NCBI RefSeq assembly: GCF_004337475.1 | Contig: NZ_SJZJ01000026.1 | Location: 1 to 54,754 of the forward strand | Length of the DNA stretch: 54,754 bases | Reading direction: 5' to 3' | From: Nocardioides jejuensis | GTDB taxonomy: Bacteria > Actinomycetota > Actinomycetes > Propionibacteriales > Nocardioidaceae | In this document: piece by piece, positions 43,951-53,150 of the stretch | Layout of the letters: each line of letters opens with the position of its first letter | Position numbering within the stretch: the first letter of the stretch is position 1 | The notes under the pieces: generated by a model | Database searches by the model: none | What the model was told of the DNA's origin: nothing | What the model saw: only the letters and a program-made list of their open reading frames with translations | Program-made: the position numbers and the translations under genes

Positions 43951-44150
43951 ATGGCCAAGGCGCTTCTCGGCTACATGAGCAGCGACCTGCGTGACCCCTC
44001 GCGTGCGGACCGCCTCGCGGCGGAGGTACGCCGTCTGCGCGACCGCGTGGGCGACCTCGAGGCCCTCGTGCTCGTCTTCAGGAGGACAACGACCGCCTCG
44101 CCGCAGATCGGGCCACCTGGGCCCGGCTCGAGGAGATGCAGCCCGCCTGA
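43951..44150 (+). pseudogene. small coiled-coil protein gene interrupted by a -1 frameshift
   Basis: ATG 43951 (GGAGG upstream) opens MAKALLGYMSSDLRDPSRAD and a heptad-like RLRDRVGDLEALVL. At about 44071-44078 the frame breaks into low-complexity sequence. Re-reading one base near 44073 restores RLQEDNDRLAADRATWARLEE and a TGA at 44148, giving a 66-residue protein that matches small actinobacterial coiled-coil proteins I recognise. It lacks a classic slippery heptamer. Sequencing error, true mutation or recoding are all possible. Confidence 0.65.
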
Positions 44151-44216
44151 CGGCTGTCACGGACGGGTGCCCCTGTCACCGCTGATCTCGGGGTTCCCGG
44201 CTACTCTCACGTGCTC

Positions 44217-45449
44217 GTGAGCCTCTTCGTCGACCGTGTCGTCCCCGCCCGTCTGGGCCCGGACGTCCGACGACTCGTCGCGGCGACCTGGCTGGTCCAG
44301 TTCGCGGACGGGATGGCGCTGGTCGCCGGCCCCCTCGCGGTGGCCTCGCTGACGGCATCGCCGTTCCTCGTGGGGCTCGCCGTCGCCCTCCACCGGCTTC
44401 CCGTCCTGCTCGCCGGCCCGTACGCCGCGTTCCTGGCCGATCTGGTCAACCGCAGGCTGCTGGTGGTCGCTGCGGACGGTGTGCGCGCCGGCGTTCTCGC
44501 GGTCATCGCCACGCTGTACGCGCTCGGTGCTGCTCCCGTGGCGCTGGTCCTCGTCGCGATGCTGGTCCTCGGTGTTGCCGAGACCGTCGCCGACGCGGCG
44601 CGTGGTCCGGTGCTGCCGATGCTGGCCGCTGATCCCGAGGCGCTGGACAGCATCGGTGGACGTCTCGACGGCGGCTTCGTCCTCGGCACACAGCTGCTCG
44701 GACCGGCGCTCGGCGCACTGCTGTTCGCGGTCGGTGGCGCCGTGCCGTTCCTGGCGCAGGCGCTCCTGCTGGCCGGAGGTGTGGCGCTCTTCTCCCGCAT
44801 CCGGGTGGCCGGGCCGTCGCGCGGACCGGCCCCGGCTCCGGAGCACCACCCCGTCCGCACCGGCCTGCGGCGGATCGCGGTCGACCCGCCGCTCTCCGGT
44901 CTGGTGCTCGCCGGGCTCGCCGCCCAGGCGGCCTGGGCGGGGGGCTGGGCGTTGCTGGTGGTCTATGCGACGCGGCTGCTCGGCCTGGGGCCGACGGGGT
45001 TCGGGCTTCTCGTCGCCGTTGCCGCAGCCGGAGGAATGGCCGGCGTCGCGCTGCGACCGCTCGTGGAGTGGCTGCCGCGTCGACTCGCGGCCGTCACACC
45101 GGCGCGGATCGTGCTCGCCGGCCTGGCCCTCGAAGCCACGGGACACCTCGCCCTCTCGCGGCTGCACGATCCGTGGATCGCAGCGGGCACGGTCGCCGCC
45201 CTGGCCGCGGTGGGCTTCGTGGCCGGCGACGTCGCGCGTGAGCTGCGGCGTACGCGGACGGCGGGGGACGGCACCGCGGACTCCGTCGCGGCCGCGACGG
45301 CGACCCTCGGACTGGCCGCGACGGTGGCCGGATGTCTTGCCGGGGGCGCGCTCGCCGCGATCGGCGGCATCGCTGCGGCGTACGTCGGGGGAGCGGCGCT
45401 GCTGGGGCTCGCCCTGATCCTCCTCTTCCGCCGCGTTGTCGCGTTGTAA
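44217..45449 (+). CDS. MFS transporter (EntS-like)
   Basis: A 410-residue protein with about 12 membrane segments and the MFS_3-type layout: ATWLVQFADGMALVAGPLAVASLTASPF at the N-terminus, AGPYAAFLADLVNRRLL (loop 2-3 motif), and VAETVADAARGPVLPML. The group contains siderophore and drug exporters; the substrate is unknown. GTG 44217 is used because TACTCT (44202-44207) is 9 nt upstream; GTG 44211 is an alternative. Confidence 0.82.
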   Translation: MSLFVDRVVPARLGPDVRRLVAATWLVQFADGMALVAGPLAVASLTASPFLVGLAVALHRLPVLLAGPYAAFLADLVNRRLLVVAADGVRAGVLAVIATLYALGAAPVALVLVAMLVLGVAETVADAARGPVLPMLAADPEALDSIGGRLDGGFVLGTQLLGPALGALLFAVGGAVPFLAQALLLAGGVALFSRIRVAGPSRGPAPAPEHHPVRTGLRRIAVDPPLSGLVLAGLAAQAAWAGGWALLVVYATRLLGLGPTGFGLLVAVAAAGGMAGVALRPLVEWLPRRLAAVTPARIVLAGLALEATGHLALSRLHDPWIAAGTVAALAAVGFVAGDVARELRRTRTAGDGTADSVAAATATLGLAATVAGCLAGGALAAIGGIAAAYVGGAALLGLALILLFRRVVAL

Positions 45450-45483
45450 CCTGACCCGACCTGCCCCGCCGCCAGGAGCGTCC

Positions 45484-48400
45484 GTGTACCTCAAGAGTCT
45501 GACCCTGAAGGGCTTCAAGTCCTTCGCGTCGTCGACGACCCTCCAGCTCGAGCCGGGCATCACCTGCATCGTGGGGCCCAACGGCTCCGGCAAGTCCAAC
45601 GTCGTCGACGCGCTCGCCTGGGTCATGGGCGAGGCCTCCGCCAAGAGCCTGCGCGGCGGCAAGATGGACGACGTCATCTTCGCCGGCACCTCCGGTCGCC
45701 CGCCGCTGGGCCGCGCCGAGGTGGCGCTGACCATCGACAACTCCGACGGCGCCCTGCCGATCGAGTACGCCGAGGTCACGATCACCCGCACGATGTTCCG
45801 CAACGGCGGCTCGGAGTACGCGATCAACGGCCAGACCTGCCGTCTGCTCGACGTCCAGGAGCTGCTGAGCGACTCGGGCATCGGTCGCGAGATGCACGTC
45901 ATCGTCGGGCAGGGCCAGCTCGACCAGATCCTCCACGCGACCCCCGAGGACCGCCGCGGCTTCATCGAGGAGGCCGCCGGCGTCCTCAAGCACCGCAAGC
46001 GCAAGGAGAAGGCGCTCCGCAAGCTCGACGCGACCGAGGGCAACCTGACCCGCCTCAACGACCTTCTCGTCGAGATCCGCCGTCAGCTCAAGCCGCTCGG
46101 CCGCCAGGCAGAGGTCGCGCGCCGGGCAGCCACGGTGCAGGCCGACGTCCGTGACGCACGGGCCCGCCTGCTCGCCGACGACCTCGTGACCGCACGCACC
46201 GCCCTCGAGCAGGAGATGGCCGACGAGTCTCTGCTGGTCCAGCGCCGTGCCGAGATCGAGACGGCGATCGCCGAGGCCCGCGAGGCCGAGGCAGCCCTCG
46301 AGGCCGCGCTCCGCGACGACCTCCCCGCCCTGAGCAGGGCCCAGGAGACGCTCTTCGCCCTCTCCGGCCTCCGCGAGCGGATCCGCGGCACCGCGTCGCT
46401 CGCCGCCGAGCGCGTCCGCAACGCCGCTGGCCAGGCCGACGTCGCGACCAGCAGTGGCCGCGACCCCGAGCAGCTTGAGGCAGACGCCGAGCGTGCGAAG
46501 GCGCAGGAGCAGGCGATCGCGGCCGAGGTCGACACCCTGCGGGTCGGGCTCGACGACACGATCGCCGCGCGCAAGAAGGCCGAGGACGCCGCCTCCGAGG
46601 AGGAACGCCGGATCGCCGCGCTGCAGCGGGCAGCCGCCGACCGCCGCGAGGGACTGGCCCGGCTCGTCGGTCAGGTCAACGCGCTCAAGTCGCGCGCTGC
46701 CGCTGCCGCCGACGAGGTCGGCCGCCTGACCCTGGCCCGCGAGGATGCGCTGGCGCGCGCCGAGCGGTCCCAGCGTGACTTCACCGCACTCGAGACCAAG
46801 GTCGCCGGCCTCGACGCCGGCGAGGAGGGCCTCGACGCAGAGCACGAGGAAGCGGTCGAGGCGCTCGACGTCCTCGAGCAACAGCTCCTCGACCTGCGCG
46901 ACCAGGCGGCCGCCGCTGATCGTGACCGCTCGTCGCTGACCGCTCGTCGCGAGGCGCTCGAGCTCGGCCTCAACCGCAAGGACGGCGCCGGCGCCCTGCT
47001 CGCGGCGACCGACCAGGTCTCCGGCCTGCTGGGCTCGGTGGCCGCGCTGCTGACCGTGAAGAGTGGCTTCGAGACCGCGGTAGCTGCCGCCCTCGGATCT
47101 GCTGCTGACGCACTGGCGGTCACCGACCCCGATGCGGCAGCGCGCGCGCTCAACCACCTGCGCGACGAGGACCTCGGCCGGGCCGGTTTCCTCGTGGGCG
47201 GCGCCGCCGCGCCGACGGCGCAGGGCGCGCTGCCCGGTGCCGCCGAGGCCTGGGCGTACGACGTCGTCGACTGCCCGAAGGAGCTCAAGCCGAGCCTCGC
47301 CCGCCTGCTCGCAGGCGTTGCCGTGGTCGCCGACCTCGAGTCCGCCCGACAGGTCGTCAAGGCCGACCCGACCGTGACCGCGGTGACCCGCGATGGCGAC
47401 GTCCTCGGTGCGCACTTCGCGGCCGGCGGCTCCAGCGCGGGCCAGAGCCTGATCGAGATCCAGGCGGCCGTCGACGAGGCCGCGACCCAGCTCTCCGAGG
47501 CCACGGCCCGCGCCGAGCGCCTCGTCTTCGAGACCTCGAAGGTCGAGGCGCAGCGCCTCGACGCGCAGAAGCGCGTGGACGTCGCCCTCGCGCAGCTCCA
47601 CGAGTCCGACGCGACCCTTGCCGCTGTGGCCGAGGAGCTCGGCCAGTACGGCTCGCAGGTCCGCGCCGCCAAGGGCGAGGCAGACCGCGTCACCGAGGCG
47701 ATCGCCAAGGCCGAGGAGGCGCGCGACCGCGACGTCGCGGGCCTCGCTGACCTCGAGGCCCGCCTCGCCGGCGCCGAGGAGGCGCCCGACGAGGAGCCCG
47801 ACACCGCCGAGCGCGAGCGCCTGATCGAGGCCGCCCGCACCGCCCGTCAGGCCGAGACCGACGCGCGGCTCGCGCTGCGCACGTCCGAGGAGCGCTCGCG
47901 CGCGCTCCACGGCCGCTCCGACGCGCTGCTCCGCCAGGCCCGTCAGGAGCGCGAGCAGCGCGCCCGCGCCGCCGAACGCCGCGAGCGGCTGCTCCGCGAG
48001 GGCCGTGCCGCCGAGGCGGTGCAGGTCGGCGTACGCGTGGTGCTGGACAGCCTGGAGCAGTCGATCGAGCGAGCCTCCGTCGTACGCACGGAGGTGGAGC
48101 AGGCCCGCACGACGCGCGAGCACGAGCTGCTGGCCGTACGCGGGAGCCTGCGTGACCTCGGTCGGCAGCACGACGAGCTGGTCAACTCCGTCCACCGCGA
48201 CGAGATGGCCCGCGCCCAGCAGCGGATGCGCATCGAGCAGCTCGAGGAGCGCGCGATCGACGAGCTCGGCGTCGCTGTGGAGGCGCTGCTCGAGGAGTAC
48301 GGCCCGCACACGCTGATCCCGTTCACCGGCGAGCTCGAGGAGGGCCAGGAGGCGCCCGAGCCGGCGGCGTTCGTCCGGGAGGAGCAGCAGAAGCGGCTCA

Positions 48401-49035
48401 AGACCGCCGAGCGCGCCCTCGCGATGCTCGGCCGGGTCAACCCGCTCGCGCTCGAGGAGTTCACGGCCATGGAGGAGCGCCACAAGTTCCTCACCGAGCA
48501 GCTCGAAGACCTCCGCAAGACCCGCAAGGACCTCCTGGACATCGTCAAGGAGGTCGACAACCGCGTCGAGCAGGTCTTCGCCGAGGCCTGGGAGGACGTC
48601 CGGGTCGCGTTCGACCACGTCTTCGCGCGGCTGTTCCCGGGTGGTGAGGGGCGGCTTGTCCTCACCGACCCCGACAACATGCTGACCACAGGCATCGAGG
48701 TCGAGGCCCGGCCGGCCGGCAAGAAGGTGAAGCGGCTCTCGCTGCTCTCCGGTGGTGAGCGCTCGCTCGTCGCGGTCGCGTTCCTCGTCTCGCTCTTCAA
48801 GGCCCGTCCGTCGCCGTTCTACATCCTCGACGAGGTGGAGGCGGCCCTCGACGACACGAACCTCGGCCGACTGCTGGAGATCTACGAGGAGCTGCGCGCC
48901 CACTCCCAGCTCCTCGTCATCACGCACCAGAAGCGGACCATGGAGGTCGGCGACGCCCTCTACGGCGTGACGATGCGCGGCGACGGCGTCTCTGCGGTGA
49001 TCAGCCAGCGACTGCGCGATTCCGAGCCGGCGTGA
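45484..49035 (+). CDS. smc: chromosome segregation protein SMC
   Basis: A 1183-residue condensin ATPase. Walker A GPNGSGKSN is at residues 31-39, long coiled coils at ~165-500 and ~670-1000, a hinge at ~520-650 (LLGSVAALLTVKSGFETAVAAALG), signature LLSGGERSL at ~1088-1096, and Walker B FYILDEVEAALDD at ~1111-1123. It works with ScpAB, not present here. GTG 45484 with CAGGAG upstream. Stop overlaps the next GTG (GTGA). Confidence 0.97.
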   Translation: MYLKSLTLKGFKSFASSTTLQLEPGITCIVGPNGSGKSNVVDALAWVMGEASAKSLRGGKMDDVIFAGTSGRPPLGRAEVALTIDNSDGALPIEYAEVTITRTMFRNGGSEYAINGQTCRLLDVQELLSDSGIGREMHVIVGQGQLDQILHATPEDRRGFIEEAAGVLKHRKRKEKALRKLDATEGNLTRLNDLLVEIRRQLKPLGRQAEVARRAATVQADVRDARARLLADDLVTARTALEQEMADESLLVQRRAEIETAIAEAREAEAALEAALRDDLPALSRAQETLFALSGLRERIRGTASLAAERVRNAAGQADVATSSGRDPEQLEADAERAKAQEQAIAAEVDTLRVGLDDTIAARKKAEDAASEEERRIAALQRAAADRREGLARLVGQVNALKSRAAAAADEVGRLTLAREDALARAERSQRDFTALETKVAGLDAGEEGLDAEHEEAVEALDVLEQQLLDLRDQAAAADRDRSSLTARREALELGLNRKDGAGALLAATDQVSGLLGSVAALLTVKSGFETAVAAALGSAADALAVTDPDAAARALNHLRDEDLGRAGFLVGGAAAPTAQGALPGAAEAWAYDVVDCPKELKPSLARLLAGVAVVADLESARQVVKADPTVTAVTRDGDVLGAHFAAGGSSAGQSLIEIQAAVDEAATQLSEATARAERLVFETSKVEAQRLDAQKRVDVALAQLHESDATLAAVAEELGQYGSQVRAAKGEADRVTEAIAKAEEARDRDVAGLADLEARLAGAEEAPDEEPDTAERERLIEAARTARQAETDARLALRTSEERSRALHGRSDALLRQARQEREQRARAAERRERLLREGRAAEAVQVGVRVVLDSLEQSIERASVVRTEVEQARTTREHELLAVRGSLRDLGRQHDELVNSVHRDEMARAQQRMRIEQLEERAIDELGVAVEALLEEYGPHTLIPFTGELEEGQEAPEPAAFVREEQQKRLKTAERALAMLGRVNPLALEEFTAMEERHKFLTEQLEDLRKTRKDLLDIVKEVDNRVEQVFAEAWEDVRVAFDHVFARLFPGGEGRLVLTDPDNMLTTGIEVEARPAGKKVKRLSLLSGGERSLVAVAFLVSLFKARPSPFYILDEVEAALDDTNLGRLLEIYEELRAHSQLLVITHQKRTMEVGDALYGVTMRGDGVSAVISQRLRDSEPA

Positions 49036-51092
49036 GCGGACGCACCACCCGCGGGTTCCGTCCCGAGATCCAGGCGCTGCGCGCCCTGGCCGTCGGCTCG
49101 GTCCTGCTCTACCACCTGTGGCCGGGCACGGTCCGGGGCGGCTTCGTCGGCGTCGACGTCTTCTTCGTCATCTCCGGGTACCTGATCACCGGGCACCTCC
49201 TGCGCGATGCCGCCGCGTCGGGCACGGTCCGCCTCAGCCACTTCTGGGTACGCCGCGCCCGACGGCTGCTGCCCGCCTCGCTCCTCGTCCTCGCAGCGGT
49301 CGCCGTGGCGACGTTGCTCGTGGTGCCGTTGTCGCAGCGGGCGGCGTTCCTGCACGAGGTGCTCGCGTCGACCTTCTACGTCGAGAACTGGTCGCTCGCG
49401 GCAGCCTCCGTCGACTACCTCGCCGCGGACAACGCGGCGACGCCGGTGCAGCACTACTGGAGCCTGGGTGTCGAGGAGCAGTTCTACGTCGTCGTACCGC
49501 TGCTGGTGCTGCTCCTGGCCCGGATCTGCCGGGCCCGCCGTGCCGTCGTCCTGACGGTCCTCGGCGTCCTCGCGGCGGTGAGCCTCGCCTGGTGCGTGCG
49601 CCAGACCGGTGACCTGCCCGGTGTTGCCTACTTCTCCACCCTGACCCGCGCGTGGGAGCTGCTCGCCGGCGGACTGCTGGCGGCGGCAGCCGTCGTCGCG
49701 CCGCGCTGGATCCGGCAGGTCCTCGGCTGGGCCGGTCTCGCGGCTGTCCTCGCGGCGGTCGTGACCTACACGGGCAGCACCGTCTTCCCCGGTGTGGCCG
49801 CGCTGCTCCCCGTCCTCGGGGCGGTGGCGCTGATCGCTGCCGCCGACGCCGGACCGCTGGCGTTCGTCGCGCGGCTGCGCCCCGTGACCTGGGTCGGTGA
49901 CGTCTCCTACGCGATCTACCTGTGGCACTGGCCGCTCGTCGTGCTCGTCCCGGCGGCAACGGGGGAGGCGCTCGGTCGCCTCGACCGGCTCGGGATCCTC
50001 GTCACGACCCTCGTTCTCGCCTGGATCTCGACCCGCTTCGTGGAGGAGCCGCTCCGGCAGCTGCCCCGCACGCTGGAGGGACGTCGTCCGGTGCTGGCCG
50101 TTGTCGGCGTCACCGTCGTCGCCACGGCGCTCGTCGGCTCACTCGCGGCTGCCGGTGCGGCCCAGTCCCGCAACGCGGTGGACCGGCTGCGCGACCAGGC
50201 CGCCCGCATCGTCGCCTCCGGCGACTACCGCTGCCTCGGCGCCGAGGTCGTCGGCCACCCCGAGTGCCCCGACCGCGGCGACCTGCTCGTGCCCGCGCCG
50301 GCCGCAGCGTCCGAGGACGACGGCATCGACTACGCGTGCTGGCTCGGCACGGACGGCACGCAGGTCAAGGTCTGCTCCTACGGGCCGACCACCGGCGCCC
50401 GCAAGCAGGTCCTGGCGATCGGCGACTCCCACAGCAGCTCGCTGACGCCCGCGTACCAGGAGCTCGCGGAGAAGCGTCACTGGCACGTCGACGTGATCGG
50501 TCGCGCGGCGTGCTCGTGGAGCACCGGCCAGCAGGCGCATCCCGCACGCGTGCTGCGCGAGACCTGCGCGACCTGGAAGCAGAACGTCGCCGACTACCTG
50601 GCCGGCCACGCGGCGTACGACCTGATCGTGACGACGTCGCGGCAGGCCGGTCGTCCCGCGCGGCGCGTCGGCGACGAGACCTACCGCGAGGCCACCGTCC
50701 GGACCCTGCGTGAGGCATGGGAGTCGCAGATCGCGCGCGGCACCGAGGTCGTCGCGATCCGCGACATGCCCCAGGCACGCGACGACGTCCTCACCTGCGT
50801 CGAGCGCGCCGGCGGCGGCGCCGGCGACGCCTGCCGTACGCCGCCCTCCCGGGCGTTCGAGGGCTACGACGCGTTGTCCGCCGCCGTGGCCGCGACGCCG
50901 GGCAGCGCGCTCGTGGACCTGCGCGACCTGCTCTGCGACCCGCGTGGATGCACGCCCGTGCTCGGCAACGTCGTGGTCTACCACGACGACCAGCACGTGA
51001 CCGCGACCTTCGCCCGCACGCTCGCAACGACGCTCGGCGAGCGGATCGACGCGGCGCTGGCCCGTCTGGGCCGTGATTCGCGCCACGGTTGA
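49032..51092 (+). CDS. membrane acyltransferase 3 with C-terminal SGNH domain (OatA-like)
   Basis: A 686-residue envelope enzyme. Residues ~9-380 form an acyltransferase-3 domain with about ten membrane segments, FRPEIQALRALAV, FVGVDVFFVISGYLITGHLL, and HYWSLGVEEQFY. An extracytoplasmic SGNH hydrolase domain (~430-680) follows, with GDSHSSSL and the Asp/His pair in HDDQHVTA. This layout is shared by peptidoglycan or polysaccharide O-acetyltransferases. Its target is unknown. GTG 49032 overlaps the smc stop, so it is translationally coupled to smc. Confidence 0.88.
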   Translation: MSGRTTRGFRPEIQALRALAVGSVLLYHLWPGTVRGGFVGVDVFFVISGYLITGHLLRDAAASGTVRLSHFWVRRARRLLPASLLVLAAVAVATLLVVPLSQRAAFLHEVLASTFYVENWSLAAASVDYLAADNAATPVQHYWSLGVEEQFYVVVPLLVLLLARICRARRAVVLTVLGVLAAVSLAWCVRQTGDLPGVAYFSTLTRAWELLAGGLLAAAAVVAPRWIRQVLGWAGLAAVLAAVVTYTGSTVFPGVAALLPVLGAVALIAAADAGPLAFVARLRPVTWVGDVSYAIYLWHWPLVVLVPAATGEALGRLDRLGILVTTLVLAWISTRFVEEPLRQLPRTLEGRRPVLAVVGVTVVATALVGSLAAAGAAQSRNAVDRLRDQAARIVASGDYRCLGAEVVGHPECPDRGDLLVPAPAAASEDDGIDYACWLGTDGTQVKVCSYGPTTGARKQVLAIGDSHSSSLTPAYQELAEKRHWHVDVIGRAACSWSTGQQAHPARVLRETCATWKQNVADYLAGHAAYDLIVTTSRQAGRPARRVGDETYREATVRTLREAWESQIARGTEVVAIRDMPQARDDVLTCVERAGGGAGDACRTPPSRAFEGYDALSAAVAATPGSALVDLRDLLCDPRGCTPVLGNVVVYHDDQHVTATFARTLATTLGERIDAALARLGRDSRHG

Positions 51093-51203
51093 CGGCGTTC
51101 TGAGCGGGGAGCACGGGGGAGTGGCCCTCGCGCGACCCTGAGCGGTCACGTCTGCGTGGCACCATGGCGGCTCGCCCGGACGAATGAGAACTCGGAGATT
51201 CAC

Positions 51204-51407
51204 ATGTCGGTCCTGCTCGTCTTCTTCACGCTGGTGCTCTGCGCGGTGCCCGCAGCCCTCGTGCTCGTCTACGTCGCCTACCCGCAGCGTGGCGAGGAGC
51301 TGCCCGGACGCTTCCAGTGGCTCGGCCGCATCCTCGTGCAGGGCCGGGAGCGTCTTCCTGTCCTCACCGAGGAGCACGGCGACCGGGTTGTCGCCGCGCG
51401 TCGCTGA
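51204..51407 (+). CDS. small single-pass membrane protein
   Basis: A 67-residue protein with one N-terminal membrane helix (LLVFFTLVLCAVPAALVLVYVAY) and a short basic cytoplasmic tail (PGRFQWLGRILVQGRERLPVL). ATG 51204 with GGAG upstream. No family recognised. It sits just before ftsY. Confidence 0.65.
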   Translation: MSVLLVFFTLVLCAVPAALVLVYVAYPQRGEELPGRFQWLGRILVQGRERLPVLTEEHGDRVVAARR

Positions 51408-51458
51408 CGCACTGACACGCTGCCGGTCGGTCTCGGGCCGTCTGGTTGGATATCCGCC

Positions 51459-52580
51459 ATGGACGTCACTGCCCTGCTCACGCTCATCATCGGCATCGCG
51501 GTCCTCGGACTGCTGCTCGTCGTCGGCCTCGTCGGCACGACGCTCGGGCGCCGCAAGGCGCGCGGCGGCACGGACGTCATCGCCTCGCCGGCCGCCCCGG
51601 CAGGGGAGACAGCGACTCCCGAAGCGCCGGTCGTCCCGGCCGAGCCGCAGCTCGACAAGCCGGAGGGCACGGCCAGCCGCCTCGTCCGCCTGCGTCAGCG
51701 CCTCGCCGGGTCGCAGTCCGGCCTCGGCCGCGGCCTGCTCGCGCTCCTGTCGCGCGACCGCCTGGACGAGGACACCTGGGAGGACATCGAGGACCTGCTC
51801 CTCACCGCTGACATCGGCGTCGCGCCGACCCAGCAGCTCGTGGAGCGCCTCCGCACCCGGCTCCGCGTCGAGGGTGGCGAGGCTGCCCCCGTCCGCGCCG
51901 TGCTCCGCGAGGAGCTCATCAACCTCGTCGACCCGTCGATGGACCGACGCCTGAGCATCACCGGAGCCGACGGCAAGCCGGGCGTCGTCCTCGTGGTCGG
52001 CGTCAACGGCGCCGGCAAGACCACCACGGTCGGCAAGATCTCGCGCATCCTCGTGGCCCAGGAGAAGTCCGTCGTCCTCGGTGCGGCCGACACCTTCCGC
52101 GCCGCTGCCGTCGACCAGCTCGCCACCTGGGGTGAGCGCGTCGGCGTCCCCGTCATCCGCGGTGCTGAGAACGGCGACCCCGCGTCGGTCGCCTTCGAGG
52201 CAGCCAAGGCCGCGGTCGACGGCGGTTACGACGTCGTCCTGGTCGACACCGCCGGCCGCCTGCAGAACAAGGCCGGCCTCATGGACGAGCTCGGCAAGGT
52301 CAAGCGGGTCATCGAGAAGCAGGCCCCCGTCACCGAGGTGCTGCTCGTCCTCGACGCCACCACCGGCCAGAACGGCATGATCCAGGCGCGGGTCTTCTCC
52401 GAGGTCGTCGACGTCACCGGCATCGTCCTGACCAAGCTCGACGGCTCCGCGAAGGGCGGCATCGTCGTGGCGGTGCAGAAGGAGCTCGGCGTTCCGGTCA
52501 AGCTCGTGGGCCTCGGCGAGGGCCCGGACGACCTCGCGCCGTTCGAGCCGGAAGCGTTCGTCGACGCCCTCCTGGGCTGA
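51459..52580 (+). CDS. ftsY: signal recognition particle receptor FtsY
   Basis: A 373-residue SRP GTPase. A membrane helix at residues ~5-28 anchors it, then an acidic/Pro-Ala linker, the N domain, and the G domain with G1 GVNGAGKTTT, DTFRAAAVDQL, G3 DTAGRLQNK, and G4 TKLDGSAKGG. It docks ribosome-SRP complexes at the membrane. The smc-ftsY neighbourhood is conserved. There is no obvious ribosome site, and TTGGAT 7 nt upstream hints at a leaderless start. Confidence 0.95.
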   Translation: MDVTALLTLIIGIAVLGLLLVVGLVGTTLGRRKARGGTDVIASPAAPAGETATPEAPVVPAEPQLDKPEGTASRLVRLRQRLAGSQSGLGRGLLALLSRDRLDEDTWEDIEDLLLTADIGVAPTQQLVERLRTRLRVEGGEAAPVRAVLREELINLVDPSMDRRLSITGADGKPGVVLVVGVNGAGKTTTVGKISRILVAQEKSVVLGAADTFRAAAVDQLATWGERVGVPVIRGAENGDPASVAFEAAKAAVDGGYDVVLVDTAGRLQNKAGLMDELGKVKRVIEKQAPVTEVLLVLDATTGQNGMIQARVFSEVVDVTGIVLTKLDGSAKGGIVVAVQKELGVPVKLVGLGEGPDDLAPFEPEAFVDALLG

Positions 52581-52616
52581 GCTTCGGCACGGCTCCGCAC
52601 GGGTCGTGCCCGAGGT

Positions 52617-53016
<400 letters not shown>

Positions 53017-53079
53017 TCCGCCGCTGACCCGGGGGCTCCACTCGAGCCCGCCGACACCCGTGAGACGTCCTGTGAGGAT

Positions 53080-53127
53080 GTAACACGGGCGTAACCTGCG
53101 CCGTGAGGTTCGTGATCTGCGCGTAAC
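53080..53127 (+). promoter_or_regulatory. GlnR-type boxes upstream of amt
   Basis: GTAAC (53080-53084) and GTAAC (53091-53095) are spaced by 6 bases exactly as at the first PII gene. A third GTAAC is at 53123-53127, one base off the 11-bp phase. They suggest that amt has its own nitrogen-controlled promoter. Confidence 0.65.
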
Positions 53128-53150
53128 GCGTCCTTGTGATCGTGTCCGCC

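Noticed and set aside
44070..44085. Programmed -1 ribosomal frameshifting site
   Set aside because: No X XXY YYZ slippery sequence, and the AGGAGG lies after rather than before the shift; kept as a frameshifted gene without claiming recoding.
45094..48927. Very long open frame on the minus strand opposite smc (over 1,200 codons)
   Set aside because: GC-rich codon bias leaves antisense frames open; the sense strand encodes a complete SMC with all motifs, and the antisense protein is low-complexity with no domain.
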